Shown piece after piece: positions 34,101-42,792 of a stretch of DNA of 64,000 nt. Under the pieces are notes generated by a model. It saw only the letters and a program-made list of their open reading frames with translations. It ran no database searches and was not told the origin of the DNA. The stretch comes from Anaerolinea sp. (GTDB lineage: Bacteria > Chloroflexota > Anaerolineae > Anaerolineales > Anaerolineaceae). Every line of letters starts with the position of its first letter. Within the stretch, counting starts at the first letter, position 1. The position numbers and the translations under genes are program-made. The stretch is taken from assembly GCA_029975965.1 (NCBI GenBank), contig JARKOV010000120.1, forward strand, positions 10,306 to 74,305. Direction: 5' to 3'.

Positions 34101-34856
34101 ATGCCGTCCCTTCCCGTCTGGACCGTCCAGACGCGCGCCAGCGCGCACGCCTGCGACTTTAAGCAGCGCTGGAAGCCTTCGGCCATGTTCCTGGCGATGA
34201 TCGAGGCGGCCGGCGACCACGCCGCCCACCTGGGCTTCGACTGGGAGAGCCTGCAGGCGCGCCAGCTCGCCTGGGTGCTGTCGCGCTTACGGGTTCATTT
34301 TCACGCGTTCCCGCTGATGAACGAACCCGTCACCATCCGCACCTGGCCGAGGGGAATCCAGCAGCGCGTGTTTTTCACGCGCGAGTTCGAGCTGACCGGC
34401 GCGGGCGGTCGAGCGCTGGCCTCGGCAACCTCCGGCTGGCTGTTGATCAACCCGGTGGCGCGGCGCATGCTCCCGCCGCAAGCCTTGCAGGGCGAGCTGC
34501 CGCTCAACGAGGGCAGCCACGCCCTCGACCTGCTGCTGGAGAAGATCAACCCGCCGGAGAATCTGCCCGAGCGGCTGCAGTTGACTCCCGGCTACAGCGA
34601 CGTGGACGTGATGGGGCACGTCAACAGCGCCCGCTACGTCGAGTGGCTGTGCGATGGGCTGGGAATGGCGGCGTTCGAGAGGGGCAATTTCACCTGGCTG
34701 CAGATCAACTTTGTCCACGAGACCCGCCCAGGGCAGCGCCTTTCGCTGCGCATGGCGCCGAACGGCAGCGGCCCGCAGGAATGGCTGGTGGAAGGCTACA
34801 ACCTGAGCGAGAACAGGCGCGGCTTCGAAGCGGCGTTTGGATTTAAAGAGGACTGA
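34101..34856 (+). CDS. Acyl-ACP thioesterase
   Basis: 251 residues with two hot-dog domains (PF01643 type). First domain: ADHAAHLGFDWESL-like start, AWVLSRLRVHFHAFP and TIRTWPRG. Second domain: YSDVDVMGHVNSARYVEWLCDGL. It releases free fatty acids from acyl-ACP. Genes like this are common in Chloroflexota. It starts 7 nt after the nitroreductase stop and is followed by a convergent membrane protein gene 4 nt away. Confidence 0.9.
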   Translation: MPSLPVWTVQTRASAHACDFKQRWKPSAMFLAMIEAAGDHAAHLGFDWESLQARQLAWVLSRLRVHFHAFPLMNEPVTIRTWPRGIQQRVFFTREFELTGAGGRALASATSGWLLINPVARRMLPPQALQGELPLNEGSHALDLLLEKINPPENLPERLQLTPGYSDVDVMGHVNSARYVEWLCDGLGMAAFERGNFTWLQINFVHETRPGQRLSLRMAPNGSGPQEWLVEGYNLSENRRGFEAAFGFKED

Positions 34857-34860
34857 CCGG

Positions 34861-36384
34861 TCAGCGCGGCAGGGCGGCCCAGTCTTTCATGCGGCGCGTC
34901 CAGGCCACCACGCTGACCAACGCCAGAACGATCCAGGCCAGCTCAATGATATGCTGGAGCACCCGGGGAAGCGTGGTCAAGTCATAAGTACCGACCAAAA
35001 CGCCGGCGAAATACAGCGTCAGGGGCACGCCCGGCAGCGCCAGGAAAAGCAGTCCCACCACCGGCCAGCCCGGCAGCCCGCCGGCTTTACCGGCTGCACG
35101 CACAGTGAAAACAAACCCGGCCGCGTAGATCACCCCCCCGACGACGACCAACCAGGTCACATCGGGGTATAAACCCAGCCTCATCACCCAATCGATCAGC
35201 GGCCGTAAAGCCGGGTACGGCCCCCACAACCCCGTGCCGTTGACCACCGAGTTGATCCTGAGCAGCATGCCTAGCATGGCGATCAAGATGCCGGCCAGCG
35301 AGAGGCGGTAAGCCCAAATCCCGCCTTGGAGCGCGCCGCGCAAGCCCAGCTCGCGCAGCGAGCGCGCCAGTTGCGGCCCGAGCCCTATGGCGCAGGTCAC
35401 GGCGAGAATCGGCACATACGCGTCGATCACCGCTTTCAGGCTGGGACCCGGCTCTGAAAACGGCAGCATACCGCCCAGGTAAATCCCGTTGCGCGCGTGA
35501 GCGAAGCCGCCCAACACCACGACGCCCAACGCGATGGCCAGGCCGGCGCCGAGGCGCTGCGAGCGGACGATGACCATGGCAGCCAGGCCCGCCAGCAGCC
35601 AGGAACCCAACGTGACCAGCCCTTCAGGGCCATCGGGCACGAATTCGTTGGTGATCAGCCATGGGAAGACCATGCACGGCAGCGCCGATAGCAGGCCGCG
35701 CAGCCGGTCAGCGCGCGCGGCGTAATACAGGCCAAAGGCGAACAAAAGAGGCACGATCACGTAAACGAGGAAATCCATCAACGGGAACCAGCCCACGTCG
35801 CCGGTCACCCACTGCTGGAGCAGCAGGACCGCTGCGTAAGCGCCCACCACCCAGTAGGGCCGCCAGCTGGCGGCCCACAAGGGCAGGCGCTCCGCCCGGC
35901 GGCGGGCGATCACCAGGACGAAGCTGCCCAGGACGGCGAGGAGGAACAGGACGCCAAAAACGGTCCAGAGGGTCGATCCCGGCGGGGTTGTGAGGTCTAT
36001 CCAACCGGCGGCGCCCAGCAGCAATGGCAGGCCGGTGACCAGCCCGACCATCAGGTGCGGCAGTCCAGCCAGCGCCGCTTCGCTCCACGAAGATCGCGGG
36101 GCGCCGCGCATCGCAAGCGTCCCTCCACCAGCCAGGTTTGCGCCAACCGCTCCGCTCATTTGTCCCTCCCAACCGCTCATCGCGCGCCAGTGCTGCCGGG
36201 CCAGGCTGAGGGGCTGGTCGAACGCCTCGGTGGCGAGCAGGCCGGCCAGCGCGCGCCAGCCCCGCGCGGCGGCTTCTTCGAGCGCCTGGACGAACACCGC
36301 CTGCATCTCCTCCGCGAAGCGTGCCCGGAAGGCCCGCGGGTAGAGGCGCAGCAAGAAACGGTAGCAGGCCAGCACGAGGCTCAC
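34861..36384 (-). CDS. Multi-pass membrane protein controlled by a PadR regulator
   Basis: 507 residues. The N-terminal 60 residues (ACYRFLLRLYPRAFRARFAEEM, given in parts as CYRFLLRLYPRAF and RARFAEEM) resemble the cytoplasmic prefix domain found before permeases in PadR-linked operons. About ten hydrophobic helices follow. No ABC permease signature is visible, and no function can be assigned. The ATG overlaps the PadR stop by 4 nt, so the two form one operon and the regulator probably controls it. Confidence 0.8.
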   Translation of the reverse strand: MSLVLACYRFLLRLYPRAFRARFAEEMQAVFVQALEEAAARGWRALAGLLATEAFDQPLSLARQHWRAMSGWEGQMSGAVGANLAGGGTLAMRGAPRSSWSEAALAGLPHLMVGLVTGLPLLLGAAGWIDLTTPPGSTLWTVFGVLFLLAVLGSFVLVIARRRAERLPLWAASWRPYWVVGAYAAVLLLQQWVTGDVGWFPLMDFLVYVIVPLLFAFGLYYAARADRLRGLLSALPCMVFPWLITNEFVPDGPEGLVTLGSWLLAGLAAMVIVRSQRLGAGLAIALGVVVLGGFAHARNGIYLGGMLPFSEPGPSLKAVIDAYVPILAVTCAIGLGPQLARSLRELGLRGALQGGIWAYRLSLAGILIAMLGMLLRINSVVNGTGLWGPYPALRPLIDWVMRLGLYPDVTWLVVVGGVIYAAGFVFTVRAAGKAGGLPGWPVVGLLFLALPGVPLTLYFAGVLVGTYDLTTLPRVLQHIIELAWIVLALVSVVAWTRRMKDWAALPR

Positions 36385-36731
36385 AGGCTCTCCTCTCCCA
36401 GGCGCAAGCGAGCCGCCGAGGCCAGCGCCGAAAGGCGCTCGGTCTCGGCAAGTAGCACCTTGCGACCGGCCTGAGTCAGGGCGTAGGCTTTCCGCGGCTT
36501 GCCCGGATAGTCACCGGACGACCCTGCAGGGTCATCCACCTGGGTGATCAACCCCTGGTCGAGCAGGCGCCCCAGCGCGCCGTAGAGCGTGCCGGTTCCC
36601 AGGCGGGTGCGCCCGGCGCTCAAGGCTTCGACGTCCTTGAGAATGGCGTAGCCGTGTTTCTTACCAGCCGCCAGGCTGGTGAGGATAAAAAAGGTGGGCT
36701 CCTGCAAGGGGAGTAAGTCGCCTGGTTTCAT
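36381..36731 (-). CDS. PadR-family transcriptional regulator
   Basis: 116 residues. Winged helix of the PadR family: TFFILTSLAAGKKHGYAILKDVE (in parts LAAGKKHGYAI), RLGTGTLYGALGRLLDQGLI and GKPRKAYALTQAGRKVL. PadR proteins repress their own operons and respond to drugs or cell-envelope stress. A perfect 9-5-9 inverted repeat overlapping its promoter (36753-36775) is the likely operator. Confidence 0.93.
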   Translation of the reverse strand: MKPGDLLPLQEPTFFILTSLAAGKKHGYAILKDVEALSAGRTRLGTGTLYGALGRLLDQGLITQVDDPAGSSGDYPGKPRKAYALTQAGRKVLLAETERLSALASAARLRLGEESL

Positions 36732-36750
36732 TCCGTTTCGTTATCCACCC

Positions 36751-36775
36751 ATTATATGTCAGCGAATGACATATA
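36751..36775 (-). promoter_or_regulatory. padR promoter with overlapping operator
   Basis: On the minus strand TATAAT (36751-36756) is preceded and overlapped by TATATGTCA-gcgaa-TGACATATA (36753-36775), a perfect inverted repeat containing the ATGT/ACAT elements typical of PadR sites. Binding would block RNA polymerase, giving autoregulation. Confidence 0.75.
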
Positions 36776-36894
36776 GAGTGTAGCATGGTAGAGGGCGAAA
36801 GTCAAGCCGGTCTCTTGGTTCTCTTCCTTGCTGCCTTTTCCGCCTGGCGGTGGATGCGCTTTCATCCAGAACAGGGATGACGGTCCCCAACGCT

Positions 36895-37950
36895 TCAAGC
36901 TGGCGAATGGAAGAAGCGCTCCCACGGGATGGCAACCCGCTCATCATGGTTGAGGATGCGGTCGATGTGCAGCAGAAGGGGGAAATCTTCCAGGCGGGCC
37001 AGGCCGCGCGCCGCCAATTTGGGCAAGGCGCGCGCCACGCACGTGGCAATCGCCACGCTTTCCAGCGTCTCTCCCGCCATCATCTCGCGCGCTGCGGCGA
37101 ACGAGTTGCCCTGCCCGAGCAGCTTGCCCAGGCGCACCGTGCGACCGCCAAAGACGGTCACGTACAGGTCGCCGGGACCGGGCAGCCAGGCGACGTTCTC
37201 CAACCCGCCGCCGGTGATCTCGAGCAGGCGGCGCATTTCCCAACAGCTTTGGGCAAAAAGCGCCGCCTGCGGGTTGTACATCTGCGCCAGCCCATCGGGA
37301 CCTGCTCGCTCCATCATGCCCATCGCCAGGCCGACCCCCAGGGCGTAGGCGTTCTTCAACGCGGCGCAGACCTCCACGCCGGTCACATCAGTGGACGTCC
37401 AGATATGGTAATAGGGGGTGGCAAAGACCGCGCGCAGCGAGTCGAGCACGCCAGCGTCTTCGCCGCAAAAGACCACGCTGGTCTGGCGGCGGGCGGCCAG
37501 CTCGTGGGCGATGCACGGCCCGCCGATCGCGTTGAGCCGGATGCGCTCCCGCAGCCTGGCGGGCAGGCGGCGGCGAGTGGCCTCAGGCAGGGTGATCAGG
37601 CTGCCGTCCGGCCGGTCTTCGAGGCCCTTGGTGACCGCGATGACCGGCACCCGCGGGTCAAGGAGCGGCCCGGCGGCGCGGGCAAACCAGTCCACCCCAA
37701 AGCTGCTCACCCCGCTGGCGACGACCTCCGCGCCGTCCAGCGCCTCGGCGAGGCGGCTGTGGTCATAGACGGCCACGCCGTCGGGGATGCGGCGTTGCAG
37801 CCTGGGGTGAGCCTGCCGCGCGTTCAGCGCGGCGACGACGGCATTGTCGAGCGGCGTGCCGACCAGGCGCACCGCATGCCCGTTATCGACCAGCGGCCAG
37901 CACAGCGCGCTGCCCATCATACCCGCGCCAACAATGGTGAGGATGGTCAT
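36895..37950 (-). CDS. gpsA: NAD(P)-dependent glycerol-3-phosphate dehydrogenase-like protein
   Basis: 351 residues. Rossmann start TILTIVGAGMMGSALCWPL, VIAVTKGLE, IGGPCIAHELA and the catalytic-Lys segment ALKNAYALGVGLAMGM match GpsA, which makes sn-glycerol 3-phosphate for phospholipids. The first glycine motif (GAGMMGSAL) differs from the usual GxWGTA of GpsA, and the enzyme may be a divergent paralogue with another substrate. Divergent from the FGGY kinase. Confidence 0.82.
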   Translation of the reverse strand: MTILTIVGAGMMGSALCWPLVDNGHAVRLVGTPLDNAVVAALNARQAHPRLQRRIPDGVAVYDHSRLAEALDGAEVVASGVSSFGVDWFARAAGPLLDPRVPVIAVTKGLEDRPDGSLITLPEATRRRLPARLRERIRLNAIGGPCIAHELAARRQTSVVFCGEDAGVLDSLRAVFATPYYHIWTSTDVTGVEVCAALKNAYALGVGLAMGMMERAGPDGLAQMYNPQAALFAQSCWEMRRLLEITGGGLENVAWLPGPGDLYVTVFGGRTVRLGKLLGQGNSFAAAREMMAGETLESVAIATCVARALPKLAARGLARLEDFPLLLHIDRILNHDERVAIPWERFFHSPA

Positions 37951-38036
37951 GGCGTTCTCCCAATGTATGGTAACATGATTTCAAACCGGCAAGCGCGCCG
38001 TAAAGAACCCTTTTTTACCCGAACTGACCGACCAAG

Positions 38037-39560
38037 ATGGCACCCGAATTCTTTCTAGGCATCGATCTGGGCACCGGCTCGTGCAAGGCGGTGGTGGTGG
38101 ACCGCGCCGGGCGCATCTGCGGCGCCGGGCAGGGCGAGTACACCTCGCGCTCCGCATTTCCGCAATGGAATGAACAAGACCCGCAAGGCCTGGTCGCCGG
38201 GATGGTGGTCGCCGCGCGGCAGGCGCTCGAGTCGGCGAACACGCCCCCGGAGCAGGTTGGAGCGGCCAGCCTGGGCGGGGCGATGCACAGTCTGCTGGCA
38301 CTGGACGCGAACGACCGGCCGCTCAGCGGGGTGATCACCTGGGCCGACGGGCGCGGGGCGCGCCAGGCACAGCGGTTGCGCGGCACGCCCCAGGCCGAAG
38401 CGCTCTACCGGCGCACCGGCTGCCCGGCGCACGGCATGTACCCGCTGTACAAGATCCTCTGGCTGCGCGAGGAAACGCCGGATGTGTTCGCCCGGGCGGC
38501 GCGCTTCGTGACCGGCAAGGAATACGTTCTGCGCCAACTGACCGGCGAGTGGCTGGTGGATTATTCCATTGCCGCTGGTCACGGCCTGATGGACACCCAC
38601 GCGCTGGCCTGGGACGCCGAAGCCCTGGAACTTGCCGGGCTGCGCGCCGGGCAGCTTTCACCGCTCGCCCCGCCGCAGCGCGCGCTGCGCCTGTCCGATC
38701 CCACGCTGGCAAGGCAGATGGGCCTGTCGCCGGGCACGCCGCTGGTGCTGGGCTGCTCAGACGCGGTCAACTCCAGCCTGGGGGCCGGGGCGGTGCGGCC
38801 GGGGCAGGCAACGCTGATGGTTGGCACGAGCGGCGCCCTGCGTTTGGTCGCTCCGCAACCGGTGCTGCACCCACACGGGCGGAGCTGGTGCTATGCCATC
38901 GACCGGGGACACTGGCTGGTGGGTGGGGCGATCAACAACGGCGGCGTGGCGCTCAACTGGCTGCGCGACCTGTTCAACCGGACTGGCGGGGATAGCCTGA
39001 GCTTCGACGCGATCGTGGCGTTGGCCGGGCAGGCGCCCGCCGGGGCGGGCGGCGTGGTGTGCCTGCCGTTCTTCGCCGGGGAGCGCAGCCCCAACTGGAA
39101 CCTCAACGCGCGCGCGGCTTTCGTCGGCCTGACCTTGCAGCACGGGCCGCAGCACCTGGCGCGCGCCCTGCTGGAGGGCGTGGCTTTTCGCTTCCGCAGC
39201 CTGGCCGAGATGCTGGTCGAGGCGGGTTGCCAACCGGCCGAAGTGCGCGCCTCGGGCGGCTTCACGCGCTCGCCGCTCTGGCTGGAGATCACCGCCAGCG
39301 CGCTGCAGCGCGAACTGCACCTGCCGGCCTGGACGGAGACCTCTGCCTGGGGCGCGGCGGCCTGGGCATTGATCGGCGCCGGCGCCCTGCCCGACATGGA
39401 AACCGCCGCCGGGTTGGTCCCGCTGGAAGGCACCATGCGCCCAGATGCGGCGCAAGCGGCGACGTACGCGCGGCTATACCCGCTTTACACGCGCCTGTAC
39501 GAAAACCTGCTATCTTCTTTTGACGAGATCGCGGAATACCAGGCAAGCGCAGATCAATAA
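38037..39560 (+). CDS. FGGY carbohydrate kinase, gluconokinase-like
   Basis: 507 residues. Two ASKHA domains: FLGIDLGTGSCKAVVVD at the start, then SLGGAMHSLLALD, GVITWADGRGA, and TGCPAHGMYPLYKILWLRE followed by VTGKEYVLRQLTGEW. The C-terminal half has MVGTSGALRL and VRASGGFTRSPLWLEI. The MYPLYKI and WADGR segments are typical of FGGY gluconokinases rather than xylulokinases, but substrate assignment is provisional. No clear Shine-Dalgarno precedes ATG 38037. It ends immediately next to the convergent rarD stop with zero spacing. Confidence 0.85.
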   Translation: MAPEFFLGIDLGTGSCKAVVVDRAGRICGAGQGEYTSRSAFPQWNEQDPQGLVAGMVVAARQALESANTPPEQVGAASLGGAMHSLLALDANDRPLSGVITWADGRGARQAQRLRGTPQAEALYRRTGCPAHGMYPLYKILWLREETPDVFARAARFVTGKEYVLRQLTGEWLVDYSIAAGHGLMDTHALAWDAEALELAGLRAGQLSPLAPPQRALRLSDPTLARQMGLSPGTPLVLGCSDAVNSSLGAGAVRPGQATLMVGTSGALRLVAPQPVLHPHGRSWCYAIDRGHWLVGGAINNGGVALNWLRDLFNRTGGDSLSFDAIVALAGQAPAGAGGVVCLPFFAGERSPNWNLNARAAFVGLTLQHGPQHLARALLEGVAFRFRSLAEMLVEAGCQPAEVRASGGFTRSPLWLEITASALQRELHLPAWTETSAWGAAAWALIGAGALPDMETAAGLVPLEGTMRPDAAQAATYARLYPLYTRLYENLLSSFDEIAEYQASADQ

Positions 39561-40448
39561 TCAACCGGGCGCCGGTGCCAGCAGCACGCGGCGGCGCTGC
39601 ACCAGGCTTTCCACGGTAAAGAGGATCAGCGCGACCCAGATGATGCTGAAACCGATCACCCGCTGCGGGGTGAACGGCTCATGGTAGACCAGCACCCCAA
39701 AGAGGAATTGCATGGTGGGCGAGAGATACTGCAAGATGCCCATGATCGTCAGGGGGATACGCCGCGCGCCCTCGGAGAACAGCAGCAGCGGAATGGCGGT
39801 GACGATACCGGTCAGCGCCAGCAGCGCGTTTTGCAGCAGGCTGACGTGCCCGAAAGAGCCCGTTCCATTGGCTTCCATGGCCAGCAAATAGCCAAGCGCG
39901 GGCAGGAAAATCAGCGCCGTCTCGAGCGTCAATCCTTGCAGCGAACCGAGCGGAGCGAGCTTCTTGAACAAACCATACAGACCAAAGGTGAAGGCCAGCA
40001 CCAGCGCAATCCACGGCAACTGGCCGTAGCTGAGCGTGAGGTAGAGCACGCCCGCAGCGGCCATCCCGACCGGCACCCATTGCAGCGGGCGCAGGCGCTC
40101 GCGCAAGAAAACCACCCCCAGCAGCACGTTGACCAGCGGGTTGATGAAGTACCCCAGGCTCGATTCGACGATAAAGCCGGCGTTGACGCTGTAAATGTAC
40201 ACCAGCCAGTTGACCGCCAGCAGGCTGCCCGCCAGCAGGTACACGCCGGCCGTGCGCAGGCTGAGCGCCCGGCGAATGGCGGGCCAATCTCGCCGCAAGC
40301 CGACCAGCAGAGCCACGAAGACGAACGACCACACGATGCGGTGGGTCATGATCTGCAGAGATGGCACGCCGGTGAGGAATTTCCAATAAAGGGGGAAAAT
40401 GCCCCAGATGGCGTACGCTGCGATGCCGTAAAGAACGCCTTTGTTCAC
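39561..40448 (-). CDS. rarD: RarD-type EamA/DMT permease
   Basis: 295 residues with ten hydrophobic helices. The family start GVLYGIAAYAIWGIFPLYWK and segments LGYFINPLVNVLLGVVFLRERL (split: LGYFINPLVNVLLG, VFLRERL) and LQYLSPTMQFLFGVLVYHEPF (split: LQYLSPTMQFLFG, VYHEPF) define RarD. Inner-membrane exporter or permease of the drug/metabolite superfamily; substrate unknown. Its stop codon directly abuts the stop of the convergent kinase gene. Confidence 0.92.
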   Translation of the reverse strand: MNKGVLYGIAAYAIWGIFPLYWKFLTGVPSLQIMTHRIVWSFVFVALLVGLRRDWPAIRRALSLRTAGVYLLAGSLLAVNWLVYIYSVNAGFIVESSLGYFINPLVNVLLGVVFLRERLRPLQWVPVGMAAAGVLYLTLSYGQLPWIALVLAFTFGLYGLFKKLAPLGSLQGLTLETALIFLPALGYLLAMEANGTGSFGHVSLLQNALLALTGIVTAIPLLLFSEGARRIPLTIMGILQYLSPTMQFLFGVLVYHEPFTPQRVIGFSIIWVALILFTVESLVQRRRVLLAPAPG

Positions 40449-40541
40449 GTGGTCTCGTTGTCAAGCCGGAGTTGCGCCGCCCCGAATGGACCCGGGAGAA
40501 CGGGCATAACTGCCAATGATACCAGATTTCAACAATCACGC

Positions 40542-40547
40542 TACAAT
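40542..40547 (+). promoter_or_regulatory. -10 hexamer TACAAT, leaderless-type
   Basis: TACAAT ends 7 nt before ATG 40555; no Shine-Dalgarno lies between. Confidence 0.5.
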
Positions 40548-40554
40548 AGACCCG

Positions 40555-41511
40555 ATGAAATCCATCTCGCGCAGCCAGGTGCTGGTTTTTGCCCTCGCCC
40601 TGGGCCTTTCCATCGCGGCGGGTTTTTTGCCGGGCGGCTACGACGCCTACTACTTCTTTTTCAGGCCCCCACCCGAGAACTCACTCCTCCCGGCCTGGCT
40701 ATACCTGGTCTCCATCCCGCTCTCCTGGCTGGGCTGGCCGCTTAGCTGGCAGGTCCTCGTCTTTACGACGGTGCTGGCGACCGCGCTTGGCGCCGCGGTG
40801 TGGGGCAACCGCCGCTGGTGGATCGCCGTGTTGAGCGCGACGATGCTGTGGAACATCTGGCTTGGCCAGATCGAAGTGGTCGCGGTGGCGGGGTTGATCG
40901 CCGGGGGCCTGGTGCTGCAAAAGAAAGCCCACCCCGCCTGGCTGGGCGCCGCCTGGCTGGCTTTCGCAACCAAGCCGCAGGTCGGCCTGGGTCCGCTGCT
41001 GCTGATCACCTGGTGGGTGTGGCGCGACCAGGGCTGGAAGGCGCTGCTGTGGGGGCTGGCGGCGGCGCTGCCGGTGGTCGCCGTCACCTTCGCGCTGTGG
41101 CCCAACTGGCTGGCGCGGTGGATTGGCAACATCCTGTATACAAACGCCCCCAGGAATTGGGTCGCAGCCGTCTGGCCTTACGGGCTGGTCGGCATCCCGC
41201 TGGCGCTCATCCCACAAGGAATCACCTGCGTCAAGCGCCTGCGCATGGTGACAGCCGCCACGCTGCTCGCCAGCCCGTACTTCGTGCTCTACCACACCGT
41301 CGCCCTGCTGGCGCTCACCCCTTCGCCCCTCGCGTTGGGGCTTTCCTGGCTGCTGGTCTTTCCGGCCAACCTGCTCTCACAGGACTGGATGACCTGGGGC
41401 TGGATCCTGCCGGCAGCCGTCCTCGGGGTCGATTTTGTGCGCTGCTACCTGCCCTTGGGGGGCGCTCGCCCCCAACCCGCCGCCGCACAGACCGATCCCC
41501 CTGCGGGGTAA
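40555..41511 (+). CDS. Multi-pass membrane protein, GT87-like paralogue
   Basis: 318 residues and about nine hydrophobic helices. WLGQIEVVAVAGLIAGGLVLQKK and LAFATKPQVGLGPLLL (split as WLGQIEVVAVAGLIAGG and FATKPQVGLGPLL) parallel the gatB-linked protein at 14188-15207. Predicted polyprenyl-phosphate-sugar-dependent glycosyltransferase of GT-C type, or a related membrane protein. The start at 40555 is chosen because a -10 hexamer lies just upstream; an in-frame ATG 13 codons earlier precedes the hexamer. Confidence 0.65.
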   Translation: MKSISRSQVLVFALALGLSIAAGFLPGGYDAYYFFFRPPPENSLLPAWLYLVSIPLSWLGWPLSWQVLVFTTVLATALGAAVWGNRRWWIAVLSATMLWNIWLGQIEVVAVAGLIAGGLVLQKKAHPAWLGAAWLAFATKPQVGLGPLLLITWWVWRDQGWKALLWGLAAALPVVAVTFALWPNWLARWIGNILYTNAPRNWVAAVWPYGLVGIPLALIPQGITCVKRLRMVTAATLLASPYFVLYHTVALLALTPSPLALGLSWLLVFPANLLSQDWMTWGWILPAAVLGVDFVRCYLPLGGARPQPAAAQTDPPAG

Positions 41512-41555
41512 GCCTGCATTGCCGCCCCGGCACCCCGTTTTCGCCCGGTGCGAGT

Positions 41556-41561
41556 ACAATA
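41556..41561 (+). promoter_or_regulatory. -10 hexamer TACAAT upstream of the cytidylyltransferase-kinase fusion
   Basis: TACAAT in a context (TACAATAGACCCG) identical over 13 bases to the one before 40555. It is about 42 nt before the ATG at 41603. Confidence 0.4.
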
Positions 41562-41602
41562 GACCCGTATCCAGCCATTCAACCCCGGAGCGCCAGCCTG
41601 CC

Positions 41603-42745
41603 ATGCCAAAAAAGGTTTTCGTCAGCGGTTTCTTCGACCTGCTTCACAGCGGACACATCGCCTTCCTCGAAGAAGCGGCCCGCCATGGCGACGTGTACGT
41701 CGCAGTCGGTTCGGACCAGACCTACTACGAGCTGCGAGGGCACACCCCGGTCAACAGCGAAAGCGAGCGGCTGTACATGTTGCAGTCGCTCGGCAGCGTG
41801 AAAGAGGCTTTCATCTCGGGCGGCTCCGGCATGCTCGATTTCATTGAGGAGTTCAAGCGCGTCCAGCCGGACGTGTTGATCGTCAACGAGGACGGCAACC
41901 TGCAAGCCAAACGCAAGCTCTGCGAGGAGTACGGCGCGCAATACCTGGTGCTGGAGCGCACGCCCCACCCCGGGTTGGCGGCGCGCTCTTCGACGGCGCT
42001 GCGCTCGGTGGTGACCATGCCCTTCCGCATCGACATCGCCGGGGGCTGGCTCGACCAGCCCTACGTGTCGAAGCACTACCCCGGACCGGTGATCACCATC
42101 TCGATCGAGCCGGTGGTCGAGTTCAACGACCGCAGCGGGATGGCTTCCTCCACGCGCCGCGCCGCGCTGGACCTGTGGGGGCCGCGCCTGCCCGCCGGCG
42201 ACCCGCAGAAGCTGGCCAAGATCCTCTTTTGCTACGATAACCCGCCTGGCACGGCGTTCATCTCCGGCTCGCAAGACGCCATCGGCATCGTCTGCCCGGG
42301 GTTGAACATCTCGCATTACGACGGCAAGTACTGGCCAGAGCGCATCGAGTCGGTGCACGATGAGCTGGTCTTGCAGTTCATCGAGCAATCGCTCTACCTG
42401 GTGCCGTTGGGACCGCGCGGGCGCGAGTTCGACGTGCTCAGCCAGACGCAGATCGACGCCGAACGGGCCAAAGCGCTGGCAGACGCCGCACTCGGCTGCT
42501 GGGACGCCATCCTGGCGCGCGATATCCAGGGCTTCGGGCGCTATTTTAAGGCGGCTTTCTACGGGCAGGTGGCGATGTTCCCGCTGATGATGAACGAGAT
42601 GGTCGCCGAGATGATCGAGCAGTACAAGGACCGCGCGTTGGGCTGGAAACTCTCCGGGGCGGGCGGCGGGGGATACCTGATCCTGGTCGCGGACAAACCG
42701 ATCGAGCAGGCCATTCGCATCACCATCCGGCGGAAGTCGGATTGA
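41603..42745 (+). CDS. Fusion of cytidylyltransferase-like and GHMP kinase domains
   Basis: 380 residues. Residues 1-135 are a nucleotidyltransferase of the HxGH class: KKVFVSGFFDLLHSGHIAFLEEAA, ending near LIVNEDG and LVLERTPHPG. Residues 140-380 are a GHMP sugar kinase: MPFRIDIAGGWLDQPYV, the phosphate-loop equivalent DRSGMASSTRRAA, GSQDAIGIVCPGLN and LSGAGGGGYLILV. Such domains occur separately in heptose and glycerol-phosphate activation. Here one polypeptide could phosphorylate a sugar at C-1 and then activate it with CTP or ATP. A Gfo/Idh/MocA dehydrogenase follows 47 nt downstream, which may complete the pathway. Confidence 0.85.
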   Translation: MPKKVFVSGFFDLLHSGHIAFLEEAARHGDVYVAVGSDQTYYELRGHTPVNSESERLYMLQSLGSVKEAFISGGSGMLDFIEEFKRVQPDVLIVNEDGNLQAKRKLCEEYGAQYLVLERTPHPGLAARSSTALRSVVTMPFRIDIAGGWLDQPYVSKHYPGPVITISIEPVVEFNDRSGMASSTRRAALDLWGPRLPAGDPQKLAKILFCYDNPPGTAFISGSQDAIGIVCPGLNISHYDGKYWPERIESVHDELVLQFIEQSLYLVPLGPRGREFDVLSQTQIDAERAKALADAALGCWDAILARDIQGFGRYFKAAFYGQVAMFPLMMNEMVAEMIEQYKDRALGWKLSGAGGGGYLILVADKPIEQAIRITIRRKSD

Positions 42746-42792
42746 GTACACCAAACCTTCATACTATTTTTTCTTAAAGGAGCTCGCATCGT

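Noticed and set aside
36741..36749. DnaA box (TTATCCACC)
   Set aside because: A single 8-of-9 match with no cluster nearby; expected by chance in 64 kb.
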